Below, one piece after another: positions 7,361-14,670 of a stretch of 64,000 nucleotides of DNA. This DNA is from CAZMCT01 sp964564785 (GTDB taxonomy: Bacteria; Planctomycetota; Phycisphaerae; UBA1845; Fen-1342). Numbering within the stretch: the first letter of the stretch is position 1; each line of letters opens with the position of its first letter. A program made the translations under genes and the position numbers. Location: positions 48,787-112,786 of the forward strand of contig CAZMCT010000002.1 of NCBI GenBank assembly GCA_964564785.1. Direction: 5' to 3'. Below the pieces are notes generated by a model. It had not been told where the DNA came from, made no database searches, and saw only the letters and a program-made list of their open reading frames with translations.

Positions 7361-8620
7361 TCACCGGTCCAGCTCCGCCGCAATGACGTTGATGCTGTTC
7401 AGGACGGCCGGGATGTCGCTGATCTGATGTCCCACCACCAGTTTCGGGAACACCTGGTAGTTGATGAAGCTCGGCGGCCGGCACCGGGCCCGCCAGGGGT
7501 TCTTGCCGCCGTCGCTGACGAGGTAGAAGCCCTGCTCGCCATTGCTGGTCTCTTGCGCGAAGTACGCCTCGCCCACCGGCGGCCGGAATCCGCGGTTGGT
7601 CATGATCTTTTCGAAGTGGTGGATCAGCCCCTCGATCGAGAAGTAGATCTCGCGCTTGTCGGGCAGCGTCGTGCGGTTGTCGTCGAGCAGGTTGATCGGC
7701 CCGTCGGGCAGGCGGGTGGCGAGCTGCTCGACGATCCGGGCGGCCTGCCGCACTTCCTCCAGCCGTACGAGGAAGCGGGCGTAGACGTCGCCGCCGGTTG
7801 CGATCGGTACCTGGAAATCGACGGCCGGGGCGCCCTGACCGTCCCAATTGTCGGCATAGCACCAGTAGGGCTCGTCCTTGCGCAGGTCGCGTCGCACGCC
7901 GCTGGCGCGGGCGAGCGGGCCGGTCAGCGACCAGTTGATCGCATCATCGTGCGAAATGACCCCGATGCCCTTGGTGCGCTCGATGAAGATGCGGTTGCGC
8001 AGCAACAGGGCCTCGATGTCGCGCAAGGCCGGCGGCAGGTGGTTCCGCACGAAATTCAGCACGCGCTCGGTCCAACCCGGCGGAGCGTCCTGCGCCAGGC
8101 CGCCGACGCGGGTGTAGCTGGGATGGAAGCGCGAGCCGCTGATCTCCTCGACCAGGTCATAGAGAATCTCGCGCTCGTTGAAGCCGTACAGGAAGGCCGT
8201 CAGCCCGCCCAGGTCGAGCCCCGAAACGCCGATGTTCAGCAGGTGGTCCTGCATGCGGCCGAGCTCGGCCAGGATCGTGCGGATGGCCTTGCAGCGCGGC
8301 GTGAGCTCGAGCCCGAAGAGCTTCTCGACCGCGCCGTGCCAGGTGAGGTTGTTCGAAATCGGGCAGACGTAGTTCATCCGCTCGGTGATCACGACGTACT
8401 GGTTGTAATCCAGCGCTTCGGCCAGCTTCTCGAAGCCGCTGTGGAGAAAGCCGATGTCCGGCACGCAGTTCACGATCCGCTCGCCGTCCAGCTCGAGCAC
8501 CAGCCGCAGCGTGGTGTGCGTGGCCGGATGCTGCGGGCCGAAGTTGAGGACCCAGCGATCCTCGGCGGTTTCGTCGCGCTCGAGCGTGGTCGGGCGGTTC
8601 AGGTCGTACGTTACCGGCAT
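7361..8620 (-). CDS. nuoD: NADH-quinone oxidoreductase subunit D
   Basis: This is the 49-kDa-type subunit that, with NuoB, forms the quinone-reduction site. The GPQHPATH motif is near residue 27, and the conserved His/Tyr surroundings RMNYVCPISNN and LFGLELTPR are present, as is the C-terminal VVGHQISDIPAVLNSIN. The length of 419 residues is normal for a stand-alone NuoD (not fused to NuoC). The start is the ATG of MPVTYDLNRP; a longer in-frame ATG adds 13 non-conserved residues. A 398-bp repeat-filled gap separates it from nuoC, and a gene remnant follows it. Confidence 0.96.
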   Translation of the reverse strand: MPVTYDLNRPTTLERDETAEDRWVLNFGPQHPATHTTLRLVLELDGERIVNCVPDIGFLHSGFEKLAEALDYNQYVVITERMNYVCPISNNLTWHGAVEKLFGLELTPRCKAIRTILAELGRMQDHLLNIGVSGLDLGGLTAFLYGFNEREILYDLVEEISGSRFHPSYTRVGGLAQDAPPGWTERVLNFVRNHLPPALRDIEALLLRNRIFIERTKGIGVISHDDAINWSLTGPLARASGVRRDLRKDEPYWCYADNWDGQGAPAVDFQVPIATGGDVYARFLVRLEEVRQAARIVEQLATRLPDGPINLLDDNRTTLPDKREIYFSIEGLIHHFEKIMTNRGFRPPVGEAYFAQETSNGEQGFYLVSDGGKNPWRARCRPPSFINYQVFPKLVVGHQISDIPAVLNSINVIAAELDR

Positions 8621-8659
8621 CGCGGACCCCCGGACTGAACCACTGAGAAACGGACGCAC

Positions 8660-8712
8660 AGGGAAGAGGGGAACAGGGAAAAGGGAACAGGGAGCGGGGG
8701 ACTGGGAACAGC
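8660..8712. repeat. Heptamer-type simple repeat (GGGAACA/GGGAAAA)
   Basis: Irregular copies of a seven-base unit such as AGGGAACAGGGAAAAGGGAA in the nuoC-nuoD gap. The same unit occurs on the other strand inside glnS at 42710-42771. Confidence 0.7.
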
Positions 8713-8720
8713 AAGACGGC

Positions 8721-8853
8721 TGTCATTCCGGGGAGCGCAGCGAGGAGGAAGCTGGCTTCGCATGCGGCGGTCCTTCATCCTCGATCGCGCGGCTCCATCG
8801 CAGCCGCGGCCAGATTCCTCGCGAGTCGCCAGGGCGACTTTCTGAGAATGATA
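8721..8853. repeat. Dispersed inverted-end element, copy C
   Basis: 133 bp between nuoC and nuoD. The left end is TGTCATTCCG, the right end CTGAGAATGATA (partly decayed), and the internal arm is CCAGATTCCTCGCGAG. It is slightly shorter than the other copies. Confidence 0.65.
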
Positions 8854-8869
8854 TCGTCTGTACGGCATG

Positions 8870-8920
8870 CCACCCGGCCGCACGCCCGTACCACCCGGCG
8901 GGACGCCCGCACCACCCCGG
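8870..8920. repeat. Imperfect tandem CACCCGG/GACGCCCGCAC repeat
   Basis: Repeated CCACCCGG and CGCCCG(C/T)ACCA units in the nuoC-nuoD gap. The rest of the gap to 9018 is pyrimidine-rich and holds no gene that I can see. Confidence 0.4.
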
Positions 8921-9018
8921 TGCTCGCCAGCCCCTCTCGTTCTGAGGACTACCACCCTCATCTCCTGCTTCTTCCAGCGTCTGTCTGCTTCTGGGTCTGT
9001 GTGTCTCTGTGGTGATCC

Positions 9019-9552
9019 TCACGCCGTCTCGCGCGTGACGACCTCGAAATCCTCACGTTCGCCCCGCCCCGTCACCGGATAATCCTTCCGCAACGGGTGG
9101 CTGGTGAAGTTCTGCGGCATCAGGATTCGCCGCAGGTCGGGATGGCCGGTGAAGCGGATGCCGAACAGGTCGTACACCTCTCGCTCCGGCCACTCCGCCC
9201 CTTTCCAGAGCCCGGTAACCGACGGCACGGTCGGTTCGGGGTCGTTAACGAACACCTTCACCCACAGGCGGTGGTTGTGCGTGATGCTCACCAGTGAGTA
9301 AATCACGCCGAAGCGGTCCTCGGCTTCCGGGTAGTTCAGGTAATCGACGCAGGTCACATCCACAAGCTGCTCGAACCGGGCGCTCGGGTCCCGTTGCAGA
9401 AACTCCATCACCTCCAGCAGCCGCTCGGCCGGCACGCGCACCCAAAGCTGGTCCGACGGCCGGCCATCGGCATGCACCACCAGCGGCCGGGCCGCAAGGT
9501 CCAGCTCGGGAAAACGCCGGGTCAAGGCCTGGATGGCGTCAGCGGTCGACAT
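9019..9552 (-). CDS. nuoC: NADH-quinone oxidoreductase subunit C
   Basis: This is the 30-kDa-type subunit of the complex I peripheral arm, which packs against NuoD. The family signature GAEWPEREVYDLFGIRF is at about residues 117-133, followed by GHPDLRRILMPQNFTSHPLR. At 177 residues it is a normal stand-alone NuoC. GGAGAG lies nine bases before the ATG and supports the start. The C-terminal GRGEREDFEVVTRETA is a typical short acidic tail. Confidence 0.96.
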   Translation of the reverse strand: MSTADAIQALTRRFPELDLAARPLVVHADGRPSDQLWVRVPAERLLEVMEFLQRDPSARFEQLVDVTCVDYLNYPEAEDRFGVIYSLVSITHNHRLWVKVFVNDPEPTVPSVTGLWKGAEWPEREVYDLFGIRFTGHPDLRRILMPQNFTSHPLRKDYPVTGRGEREDFEVVTRETA

Positions 9553-9637
9553 CGAAAGCGGCTCTCCGTATCCTGTCGTTCCGAGGACCAGCGGGCGTTG
9601 TCATGCCTTGCCGCGGCGCTCCTCAGAGTCGTGGCGC

Positions 9638-10255
9638 TTACCCGCGCACCACCACCTCGTTCCCGAATCCCGGCCCCAGCGCCACCGGCTTGGCCCGGGC
9701 CTCGACCGCCAGCCGCAGCCCGCGGCCGCGCTCGCGGCTGGTCTTGACGCCGTGCTCCGTGACGACCCGCTGGATCAGCATGACGCCCTCGAGCAGCGTC
9801 TCCGGCCGGGGCGGGCAGCCCGGGACGTACACGTCCACGGGCATGAACTGATCGATGCCCTGAATGACCGCGTACGTGTCGAACACGCCGCCGGTCGACG
9901 CGCACGCCCCCATGGAAATCACCCACTTCGGCTCGGTCATCTGCACGTAAATCTTCTGGAGAACCGGCAGCATCTTCATGACCACGCGGCCGGCGCAAAT
10001 CAACAGGTCGCACTGCCGCGGGCTGAAACGCATCGCCTCGGCGCCGAATCGCGCGATGTCATACCGGCTCGCTCCCGTGGCCATCAGCTCGATCCCGCAG
10101 CAGGCCGTCCCAAACGGCATCGGCCAGAGGCTGTTGCGTCGCACCCAGTTGATGCCGTGCCGCTTGAAGCCATCGACCAGGTAATCCAGCCGCGTAGCCG
10201 CGAACTCGGTCCCCAGGGCCCCGGTGGGTGAAGTTGTGATTTCCGCCGTTCTCAT
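9638..10255 (-). CDS. nuoB: NADH-quinone oxidoreductase subunit B
   Basis: This subunit carries cluster N2, the last iron-sulphur centre before quinone. The tandem cysteines (TACCGIELMATG), GACASTGGVFDTY and VPGCPPRPETLLEG supply the four cluster ligands. I chose the ATG of MRTAEITTSP; an upstream in-frame ATG would add 11 residues. The C-terminus after VMLIQRVVTEHG is longer than in compact homologues (205 residues in total) and Arg/Gly-rich. It sits 85 bp from both nuoA and nuoC. Confidence 0.96.
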   Translation of the reverse strand: MRTAEITTSPTGALGTEFAATRLDYLVDGFKRHGINWVRRNSLWPMPFGTACCGIELMATGASRYDIARFGAEAMRFSPRQCDLLICAGRVVMKMLPVLQKIYVQMTEPKWVISMGACASTGGVFDTYAVIQGIDQFMPVDVYVPGCPPRPETLLEGVMLIQRVVTEHGVKTSRERGRGLRLAVEARAKPVALGPGFGNEVVVRG

Positions 10256-10340
10256 CACGTCTGTCTGTCCCGCGAGCCGTGCGCCCACTTCGTCGTATGC
10301 TGACCGGTGGCTCGCGTGCCGGGCAGGGTGGGTAATCTCC

Positions 10341-10763
10341 TCAGTTCCACCGAAACACCCCCCGCCGCCATTCGTACACCAGGCCCACGAGCAGCAGGGC
10401 GAAGAAGAGCCCGACCGACAAGAGCATGTACCCGGGCCCGTAACCGGCCGCGAGCATTTCGTGGGCCCAGGCCGCGTGCGGACCGCTCGTCTCGTGCAAC
10501 CGCGGCATGAGCACCGCCCACGGGTAGAGAATCACGATTTCGACGTCGAATACCAAGAACAACACGGCGATGAGGTAAAAGCGCACGCTGAACCTTCGCC
10601 GCGTATCCGTGAACGGTTCCATCCCCGATTCGTAGGTCGCGTCCTTCATCGGCCCCGAGCGCTTGGGACCGATAACGTGTGTGAGCACGAGTATCCCAAG
10701 CACGACCCCGGTCGCGACGAGAATCAGAATGCCGATCGTTCCGTAGTCGCTTGCCGCCAGCAC
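10341..10763 (-). CDS. nuoA: NADH-quinone oxidoreductase subunit A
   Basis: This small membrane subunit has three predicted transmembrane helices (about residues 8-28, 62-84 and 106-130). The conserved loop YESGMEPF lies between TM1 and TM2, and RFYLIAVLFLVFDVEIVILYPW covers TM2. It begins with GTG. It is the first gene of the nuo cluster; a minus-strand promoter lies about 140 bp upstream and is shared with a divergent HTH gene. Confidence 0.95.
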   Translation of the reverse strand: MLAASDYGTIGILILVATGVVLGILVLTHVIGPKRSGPMKDATYESGMEPFTDTRRRFSVRFYLIAVLFLVFDVEIVILYPWAVLMPRLHETSGPHAAWAHEMLAAGYGPGYMLLSVGLFFALLLVGLVYEWRRGVFRWN

Positions 10764-10904
10764 GTTCGCCTACCCTGCCCACGCCCACGTGGGGTTCCAG
10801 AGTGTAGCCGTGGGTGCGGCCGTCCTCAACGCCCCGGGGCGCGCGGGCGGGCGCGGCCGGGGCGTGAACGGCGTCGTTGCCGCCGCCCGGCCCCGGTACA
10901 CGAA

Positions 10905-10933
10905 ATCATAGATAACATAGTGTATCTTGACAA
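10905..10933 (-). promoter_or_regulatory. Predicted promoter of the nuo cluster
   Basis: On the minus strand there is a -35 TTGTCA (10928-10933), a 17-base spacer and a -10 TATGAT (10905-10910). Transcription would start near 10898, giving a leader of about 135 nt before nuoA. The -35 box overlaps the -35 of the divergent promoter on the plus strand. Confidence 0.65.
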
Positions 10934-10955
10934 CCGCACGTGGCGCAGGTAGACT
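10927..10955 (+). promoter_or_regulatory. Predicted promoter of the divergent HTH gene
   Basis: TTGACA (10927-10932), a 17-base spacer and TAGACT (10950-10955). The -35 shares bases 10928-10932 with the minus-strand nuo promoter, so polymerase cannot occupy both at once. Confidence 0.65.
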
Positions 10956-10992
10956 CTCAGCGGAGGAACGCTCACGCCACGGAGGGTCGCGC

Positions 10993-11277
10993 ATGCCCGA
11001 TTCCCCCCAGGAACTCATGACCCCGAAGGAAGCTGCCCGCTGGTTTCGCCGCTCCACCTGCTGGCTCCGCCGCCGCCGCCAGCTCTTGCGGCTCGGAACG
11101 TCGGCTGGGGCCCCCCTGTATCACGTCCGGGCGTGCCGCGCCTTCCTGATCGGCTCGGCGCTCGGTCTGTCCGGCGAGGAACTGCGACGGTTCCAGCTCG
11201 CGGCGCTTTCCGAGGTCTGCGGCCTGCCGCCCGAGCAGCTCGTCCGCGTCCACGAGTCCGAGGCGCTCCGGCCGTAG
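10993..11277 (+). CDS. Small helix-turn-helix DNA-binding protein
   Basis: A 94-residue protein beginning MPDSPQELMTPKEAARWF. The segment MTPKEAARWFRRSTCWLRR (residues 9-27) reads as an excisionase/MerR-type winged helix-turn-helix, followed by a short wing (APLYHVRACRAFLIG) and a helical tail. GGAGGG six bases upstream fixes the ATG. It is transcribed divergently from nuoA from overlapping promoters, so it may regulate itself or the nuo cluster; that is inference from position only. The exact family is not recognised. Confidence 0.65.
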   Translation: MPDSPQELMTPKEAARWFRRSTCWLRRRRQLLRLGTSAGAPLYHVRACRAFLIGSALGLSGEELRRFQLAALSEVCGLPPEQLVRVHESEALRP

Positions 11278-11401
11278 CGGCCGCCGGCCCCTTCGAAGCC
11301 GCCCGCGGCGCGCAGGCGGCCGAATTCCGCCCCCGCGACGCGCCCGGCCTGCCGTGAAGGACCCACGTGGGCCGATCGTCTCACCGCCTGCGCGCCCCAA
11401 G

Positions 11402-12133
11402 CTACTGGCTCGGCCGGGCTGCCGCCTCGAGCGCCGCCGCGAGCTGGATCGCCCCTTCGTACAGCGCCCGGCCGATCACGGTGCCCGCCAGGTTCATGTC
11501 GGCGAGGCGGCGGACGTCCGCGAGCTCGGAGACGCCGCCAGAGGCGATGACCGGAAGCGGTGCGGCACCGGCGACGGCCCCGATGGCATCGACGTTGGGG
11601 CCCAGCAGAACGCCGTCGCGCCCGATGTCGGTGTACACGATCGCGGCCAGAGGCCAAGCGGCGACCGCACGGGCGACCGTCAGGGCGGAGCGCTCGGTCT
11701 GCTGTGTCCAGCCGTGGACGGCGAGCTTGCCGAGACGGGCGTCGAGTCCGAGCGCGATGCGTCCGGCGAAGTCGGGCGTATGCACGACGTGCTCGAACCA
11801 GGTCCAGTCCTGCAAGGCTCGCGTGCCGACGATGACGCGCTCGGCGCCGGCCGTCAGCGCCGCGTGGATGGCGGCCGCGTCGCGCACGCCGCCGCCGAAC
11901 TGAACCCGCGCGCCGGTGTGCCGGATGATCGCCGTGAGCATCGGCAGGTTGCGAATCTCCCCCGAGCGGGCGCCGTCAAGATCGATGACGTGCAACCACT
12001 CGGCCCCGACGGCACGGAAGCGGGCCGCGATCTCCACCGGATCGCTCTCGTAGTCGATCACGCGGTCATAGCGGCCCTGGATCAGGCGGACGCACTTTCC
12101 GCCGAGCAGGTCAATCGCAGGCAGTATCACCAT
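11402..12133 (-). CDS. hisA: HisA, phosphoribosylformimino-AICAR-P isomerase
   Basis: This TIM-barrel enzyme of histidine biosynthesis isomerises ProFAR to PRFAR. The catalytic first Asp is in PAIDLLGGKCVRL (residue 7) and the second in GLDARLGKLAVHGW. The phosphate-binding loops FGGGVRD, YTDIGRDG and IASGGVSE are all present. At 243 residues it is full length. No other his gene is adjacent; it sits between an OmpA-like lipoprotein gene and the HTH gene. The downstream gap up to the HTH stop holds nothing recognisable. Confidence 0.95.
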   Translation of the reverse strand: MVILPAIDLLGGKCVRLIQGRYDRVIDYESDPVEIAARFRAVGAEWLHVIDLDGARSGEIRNLPMLTAIIRHTGARVQFGGGVRDAAAIHAALTAGAERVIVGTRALQDWTWFEHVVHTPDFAGRIALGLDARLGKLAVHGWTQQTERSALTVARAVAAWPLAAIVYTDIGRDGVLLGPNVDAIGAVAGAAPLPVIASGGVSELADVRRLADMNLAGTVIGRALYEGAIQLAAALEAAARPSQ

Positions 12134-12225
12134 GGCGCGCCAACCGCGCGGCGCCGCGGGCGGCTCAGCGACTCCCTGGGCTGCGGGCAGCGCAGAGGTT
12201 TACGCTCGGACGATCGGCCGGTGGA

Positions 12226-12963
12226 CTATTCACCCATCGGCTCGCCGCCGCCGGCCGGGCTGCGCCCAGGCGCGGTCGGCTGGCCTTTGGCCGGCCGTGA
12301 CGGAACCGCGATGATCTCCACCCGCCGGTTCTGCTGCTTGCCGGCCTTGGAGCTGTTGTCGGCGACGGGGAACCACTCGCCCTGGCCACCGGCGATCATC
12401 CGCACCGGCCGGATTCCGAGGTCCATCAGCGCGCGATACACGGTCATCCCGCGGTTGCAGCTCAGGTCGAGGTTGTCGGCCCACTTGTCCTTGGTACGGT
12501 TGATCGGGTCGGTGTCGGTATGGCCGAGGACCCAGATGTCGTACTCGCCCTCGGGAAACTTCGTCCGGATGATGCTGGCGACCTCGGAGAGCTTTGCGCG
12601 TGCCTGCGCGCGGAGCGTGGCGCTGCCCGAATCGAACAGGAAGTCGGTGGACAGTGTGGTCCACGTGTAGACGCCGGCCCGCTGCCAGTCGCCCGGAGTC
12701 TCGACCGGGGGCTTGGCGGCCAACTGCCCTTGCAGGTCGCGGACCTGCTGCTCGAGCTGCTGGGCGCGCAGCCGGGCCGCGTCACGCTCTTGCAGCGCCT
12801 GCGCCAGCCGCGAGCGCAAGTCGTCGTTCTCGCGTGTGAGTTCCGCGATTCGCTCAGCCTGGGCCGCGATCTGGGCATCCCGGGGATCCGGACCGCAGCC
12901 GGTCACGAGGAGCACCCCCAGCAGGCTACCCGCCCCAACTGCCAACCACCGCGCCGTTCTCAT
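12226..12963 (-). CDS. OmpA-family peptidoglycan-associated lipoprotein
   Basis: The signal peptide ends in the lipobox VTGC (about residue 23). A coiled coil follows (ERIAELTRENDDLRSRLAQA and onward, about residues 35-85). The C-terminal OmpA domain has VLGHTDTDP, NLDLSCNRGMTVYRALMD and NRRVEI, the peptidoglycan-binding signature. The expected role is to tether the outer membrane to peptidoglycan. AAAGGAG is seven bases before the chosen ATG (MRTARW). The Pro/Gly-rich tail after the domain is not conserved. A promoter is predicted 85-110 bp upstream. Confidence 0.88.
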   Translation of the reverse strand: MRTARWLAVGAGSLLGVLLVTGCGPDPRDAQIAAQAERIAELTRENDDLRSRLAQALQERDAARLRAQQLEQQVRDLQGQLAAKPPVETPGDWQRAGVYTWTTLSTDFLFDSGSATLRAQARAKLSEVASIIRTKFPEGEYDIWVLGHTDTDPINRTKDKWADNLDLSCNRGMTVYRALMDLGIRPVRMIAGGQGEWFPVADNSSKAGKQQNRRVEIIAVPSRPAKGQPTAPGRSPAGGGEPMGE

Positions 12964-13046
12964 CGTGCTCTCCTTTTGGTCAGGCCACCATGCCATTCCT
13001 TGCCAGATGCGTTGAAGGCCGGGCTCCGCCCGTTATCGGAGACGAC

Positions 13047-13075
13047 AGCATAAAACCGGGCTGCGGCCGACGCAA
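13047..13075 (-). promoter_or_regulatory. Predicted promoter of the OmpA-like lipoprotein gene
   Basis: On the minus strand: TTGCGT (13070-13075), a 17-base spacer and TATGCT (13047-13052), about 84 bp upstream of the start codon. Confidence 0.45.
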
Positions 13076-13226
13076 GCCGGGCCGCGACGGAAGCCGCCCC
13101 CTGCCGCGCCCGCTGGCCGCGGAGCCCGCTTTCGTTGACGACCCGCCGCGCCCCGCGTACGCTGACCCGGGTACGTGGGTCGCCACCGCCCGAGAGTGCG
13201 CGCCCGCCGGCTCTGGAAAGGCCGCC

Positions 13227-14501
13227 ATGAAACGGATCTTGTTCGCCACGCTGCTCGGGGCCGCGCTGACCAACGCGGTTCACGCCGAGAGCGACTTCCT
13301 GCCGGCCGAGCCGCTGCGGGCCGCCGGCCTCGTCAAGTACTGGCAGCTTCAGATTCCGCTCGAGCCCGGCCAGAGGCTCCGGGACTGCTACCTGGTCGAC
13401 GATCACTTGTACCTCGGCACGCAGAGCGGCTACGTCTACTGCTTACACGCTCCAACCGGGGTCATCCGCTGGCTGCGGCCGATCACGCGTTCGGGGTACA
13501 ACGTCCGTCGGCCCGCGCACAGCGGCGACGACGTAGTGTTCGTCACGCCGACCGATATTCAGGTGTACAACCGGCATTCGGGAGCACCGGTCCGCCGGAC
13601 GGAGCTGCGCTTTCCGAGCAGCAGCGCCCCGGTCAGCGATGGCGCGCGGCTGTTTGTGGGCGGTGTCGACCGCCGACTCTACGCGTTCGACCTCGGCACG
13701 CTGTTCTACGATTGGCGGGCGCTGACCAGTGCCCCGATCTCCGCGGCGCCGGTGGTCGTGGGCGACCTAATCGTGACCGCCAGCGATGTCGGCGACGTCT
13801 ACGCGGCCCGCCGCGAGAACAAGCGCATCGTGTGGCAGACGTCGACCCACGGGGGCGTCAGCGCGGACCTGGTGGCCGACGACCGCGGCGTTTATGTGGC
13901 CAGTCGTGACTTCTCGCTCTACCTCCTCGACGCCGGCTTCGGCAACGTCCGCTGGCGGGCGCGGCTGTCCGGACCGCTGTCCGAGCCGCCCGTGCCCACC
14001 CCCGACCTGATCTACCAGTATTGCCCGGCCGACGGCCTGGTCGCGATCGAGGGCGAGCCGGTGGCGATCATCGACGAGCGCATCCGCTGGAAGCTGCCGA
14101 GCGGGCGGTTGGCGCTGACCGTACTCGACCGCGTGGTCTACGTGCTGCTGCTCGAGGACACGCTGGCTGCGGTTGATGTTCAGACCGGCGCTGTGCGGCA
14201 CGCGGTGCCGGCCGGCGGGCTGCGGATCGGCCTGCCTGCACCGGGGGCCGGCACGGTCTACCTCGTGTCCGAGGACGGTCGGGTGTTCTGCGCTCGCCCG
14301 GCCGGTGTGCCGCCGCTGGGGCGGGAGGACGTCGTGGCTGCACTGCGGATGAGCGCCGACGGTGCGACGCAGGCGCCCGCGACACAGCCGTCCGTCGCGG
14401 CGCCGGCGGCGATGGCCGAAGACCCTCTCCAGACCCGGCGCGGTGGGGCACCGATCGGCGGCCGGTCGCGTGTCTCGCGCGAGTTTCAGCCCAAGCCGTA
14501 G
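13227..14501 (+). CDS. Exported PQQ-like beta-propeller protein
   Basis: The Sec signal peptide MKRILFATLLGAALTNAVHA is followed by repeated blades of the PQQ/quinoprotein type: LYLGTQSGYVYCLHAPTG, LFVGGVDRRLYAFDLGTL, DVGDVYAARRENK, DFSLYLLDAGFG and DTLAAVDVQTGAV. Such proteins act in the envelope, either as BamB-like scaffolds or as binding propellers; no enzymatic residues are evident. The tail (about residues 370-424) is low-complexity Ala/Pro. GGAAAGG precedes the ATG. The function is not known. Confidence 0.8.
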   Translation: MKRILFATLLGAALTNAVHAESDFLPAEPLRAAGLVKYWQLQIPLEPGQRLRDCYLVDDHLYLGTQSGYVYCLHAPTGVIRWLRPITRSGYNVRRPAHSGDDVVFVTPTDIQVYNRHSGAPVRRTELRFPSSSAPVSDGARLFVGGVDRRLYAFDLGTLFYDWRALTSAPISAAPVVVGDLIVTASDVGDVYAARRENKRIVWQTSTHGGVSADLVADDRGVYVASRDFSLYLLDAGFGNVRWRARLSGPLSEPPVPTPDLIYQYCPADGLVAIEGEPVAIIDERIRWKLPSGRLALTVLDRVVYVLLLEDTLAAVDVQTGAVRHAVPAGGLRIGLPAPGAGTVYLVSEDGRVFCARPAGVPPLGREDVVAALRMSADGATQAPATQPSVAAPAAMAEDPLQTRRGGAPIGGRSRVSREFQPKP

Positions 14502-14614
14502 CCGCAGGCGACCGGCAGCTAGTAGCGGCCGGCGGGGCTGTGGGGCGGGGACTTTCAATCCGAGGCGCGGCGCTCGTCCGCGGAGCAGGAAGCGGCACGG
14601 CATCAGCACCGCAA

Positions 14615-14644
14615 TTCACGTCATACAGCGCGCCGCTTTATAAT
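14615..14644 (+). promoter_or_regulatory. Predicted promoter of purH
   Basis: TTCACG (14615-14620), an 18-base spacer and a consensus TATAAT (14639-14644), 26 bases upstream of the purH ATG. GGGAGAG follows as ribosome binding site. Confidence 0.6.
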
Positions 14645-14670
14645 CCGCGCCGAGCAATCCGGGAGAGCGC

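Noticed and set aside
8621..9018. A gene between nuoC and nuoD
   Set aside because: All of the gap is explained by simple repeats and dispersed element copy C.
12990..13226. Extended N-terminus of the propeller protein
   Set aside because: A clear signal peptide begins at 13227 after GGAAAGG; the upstream frame overlaps the divergent promoter region.
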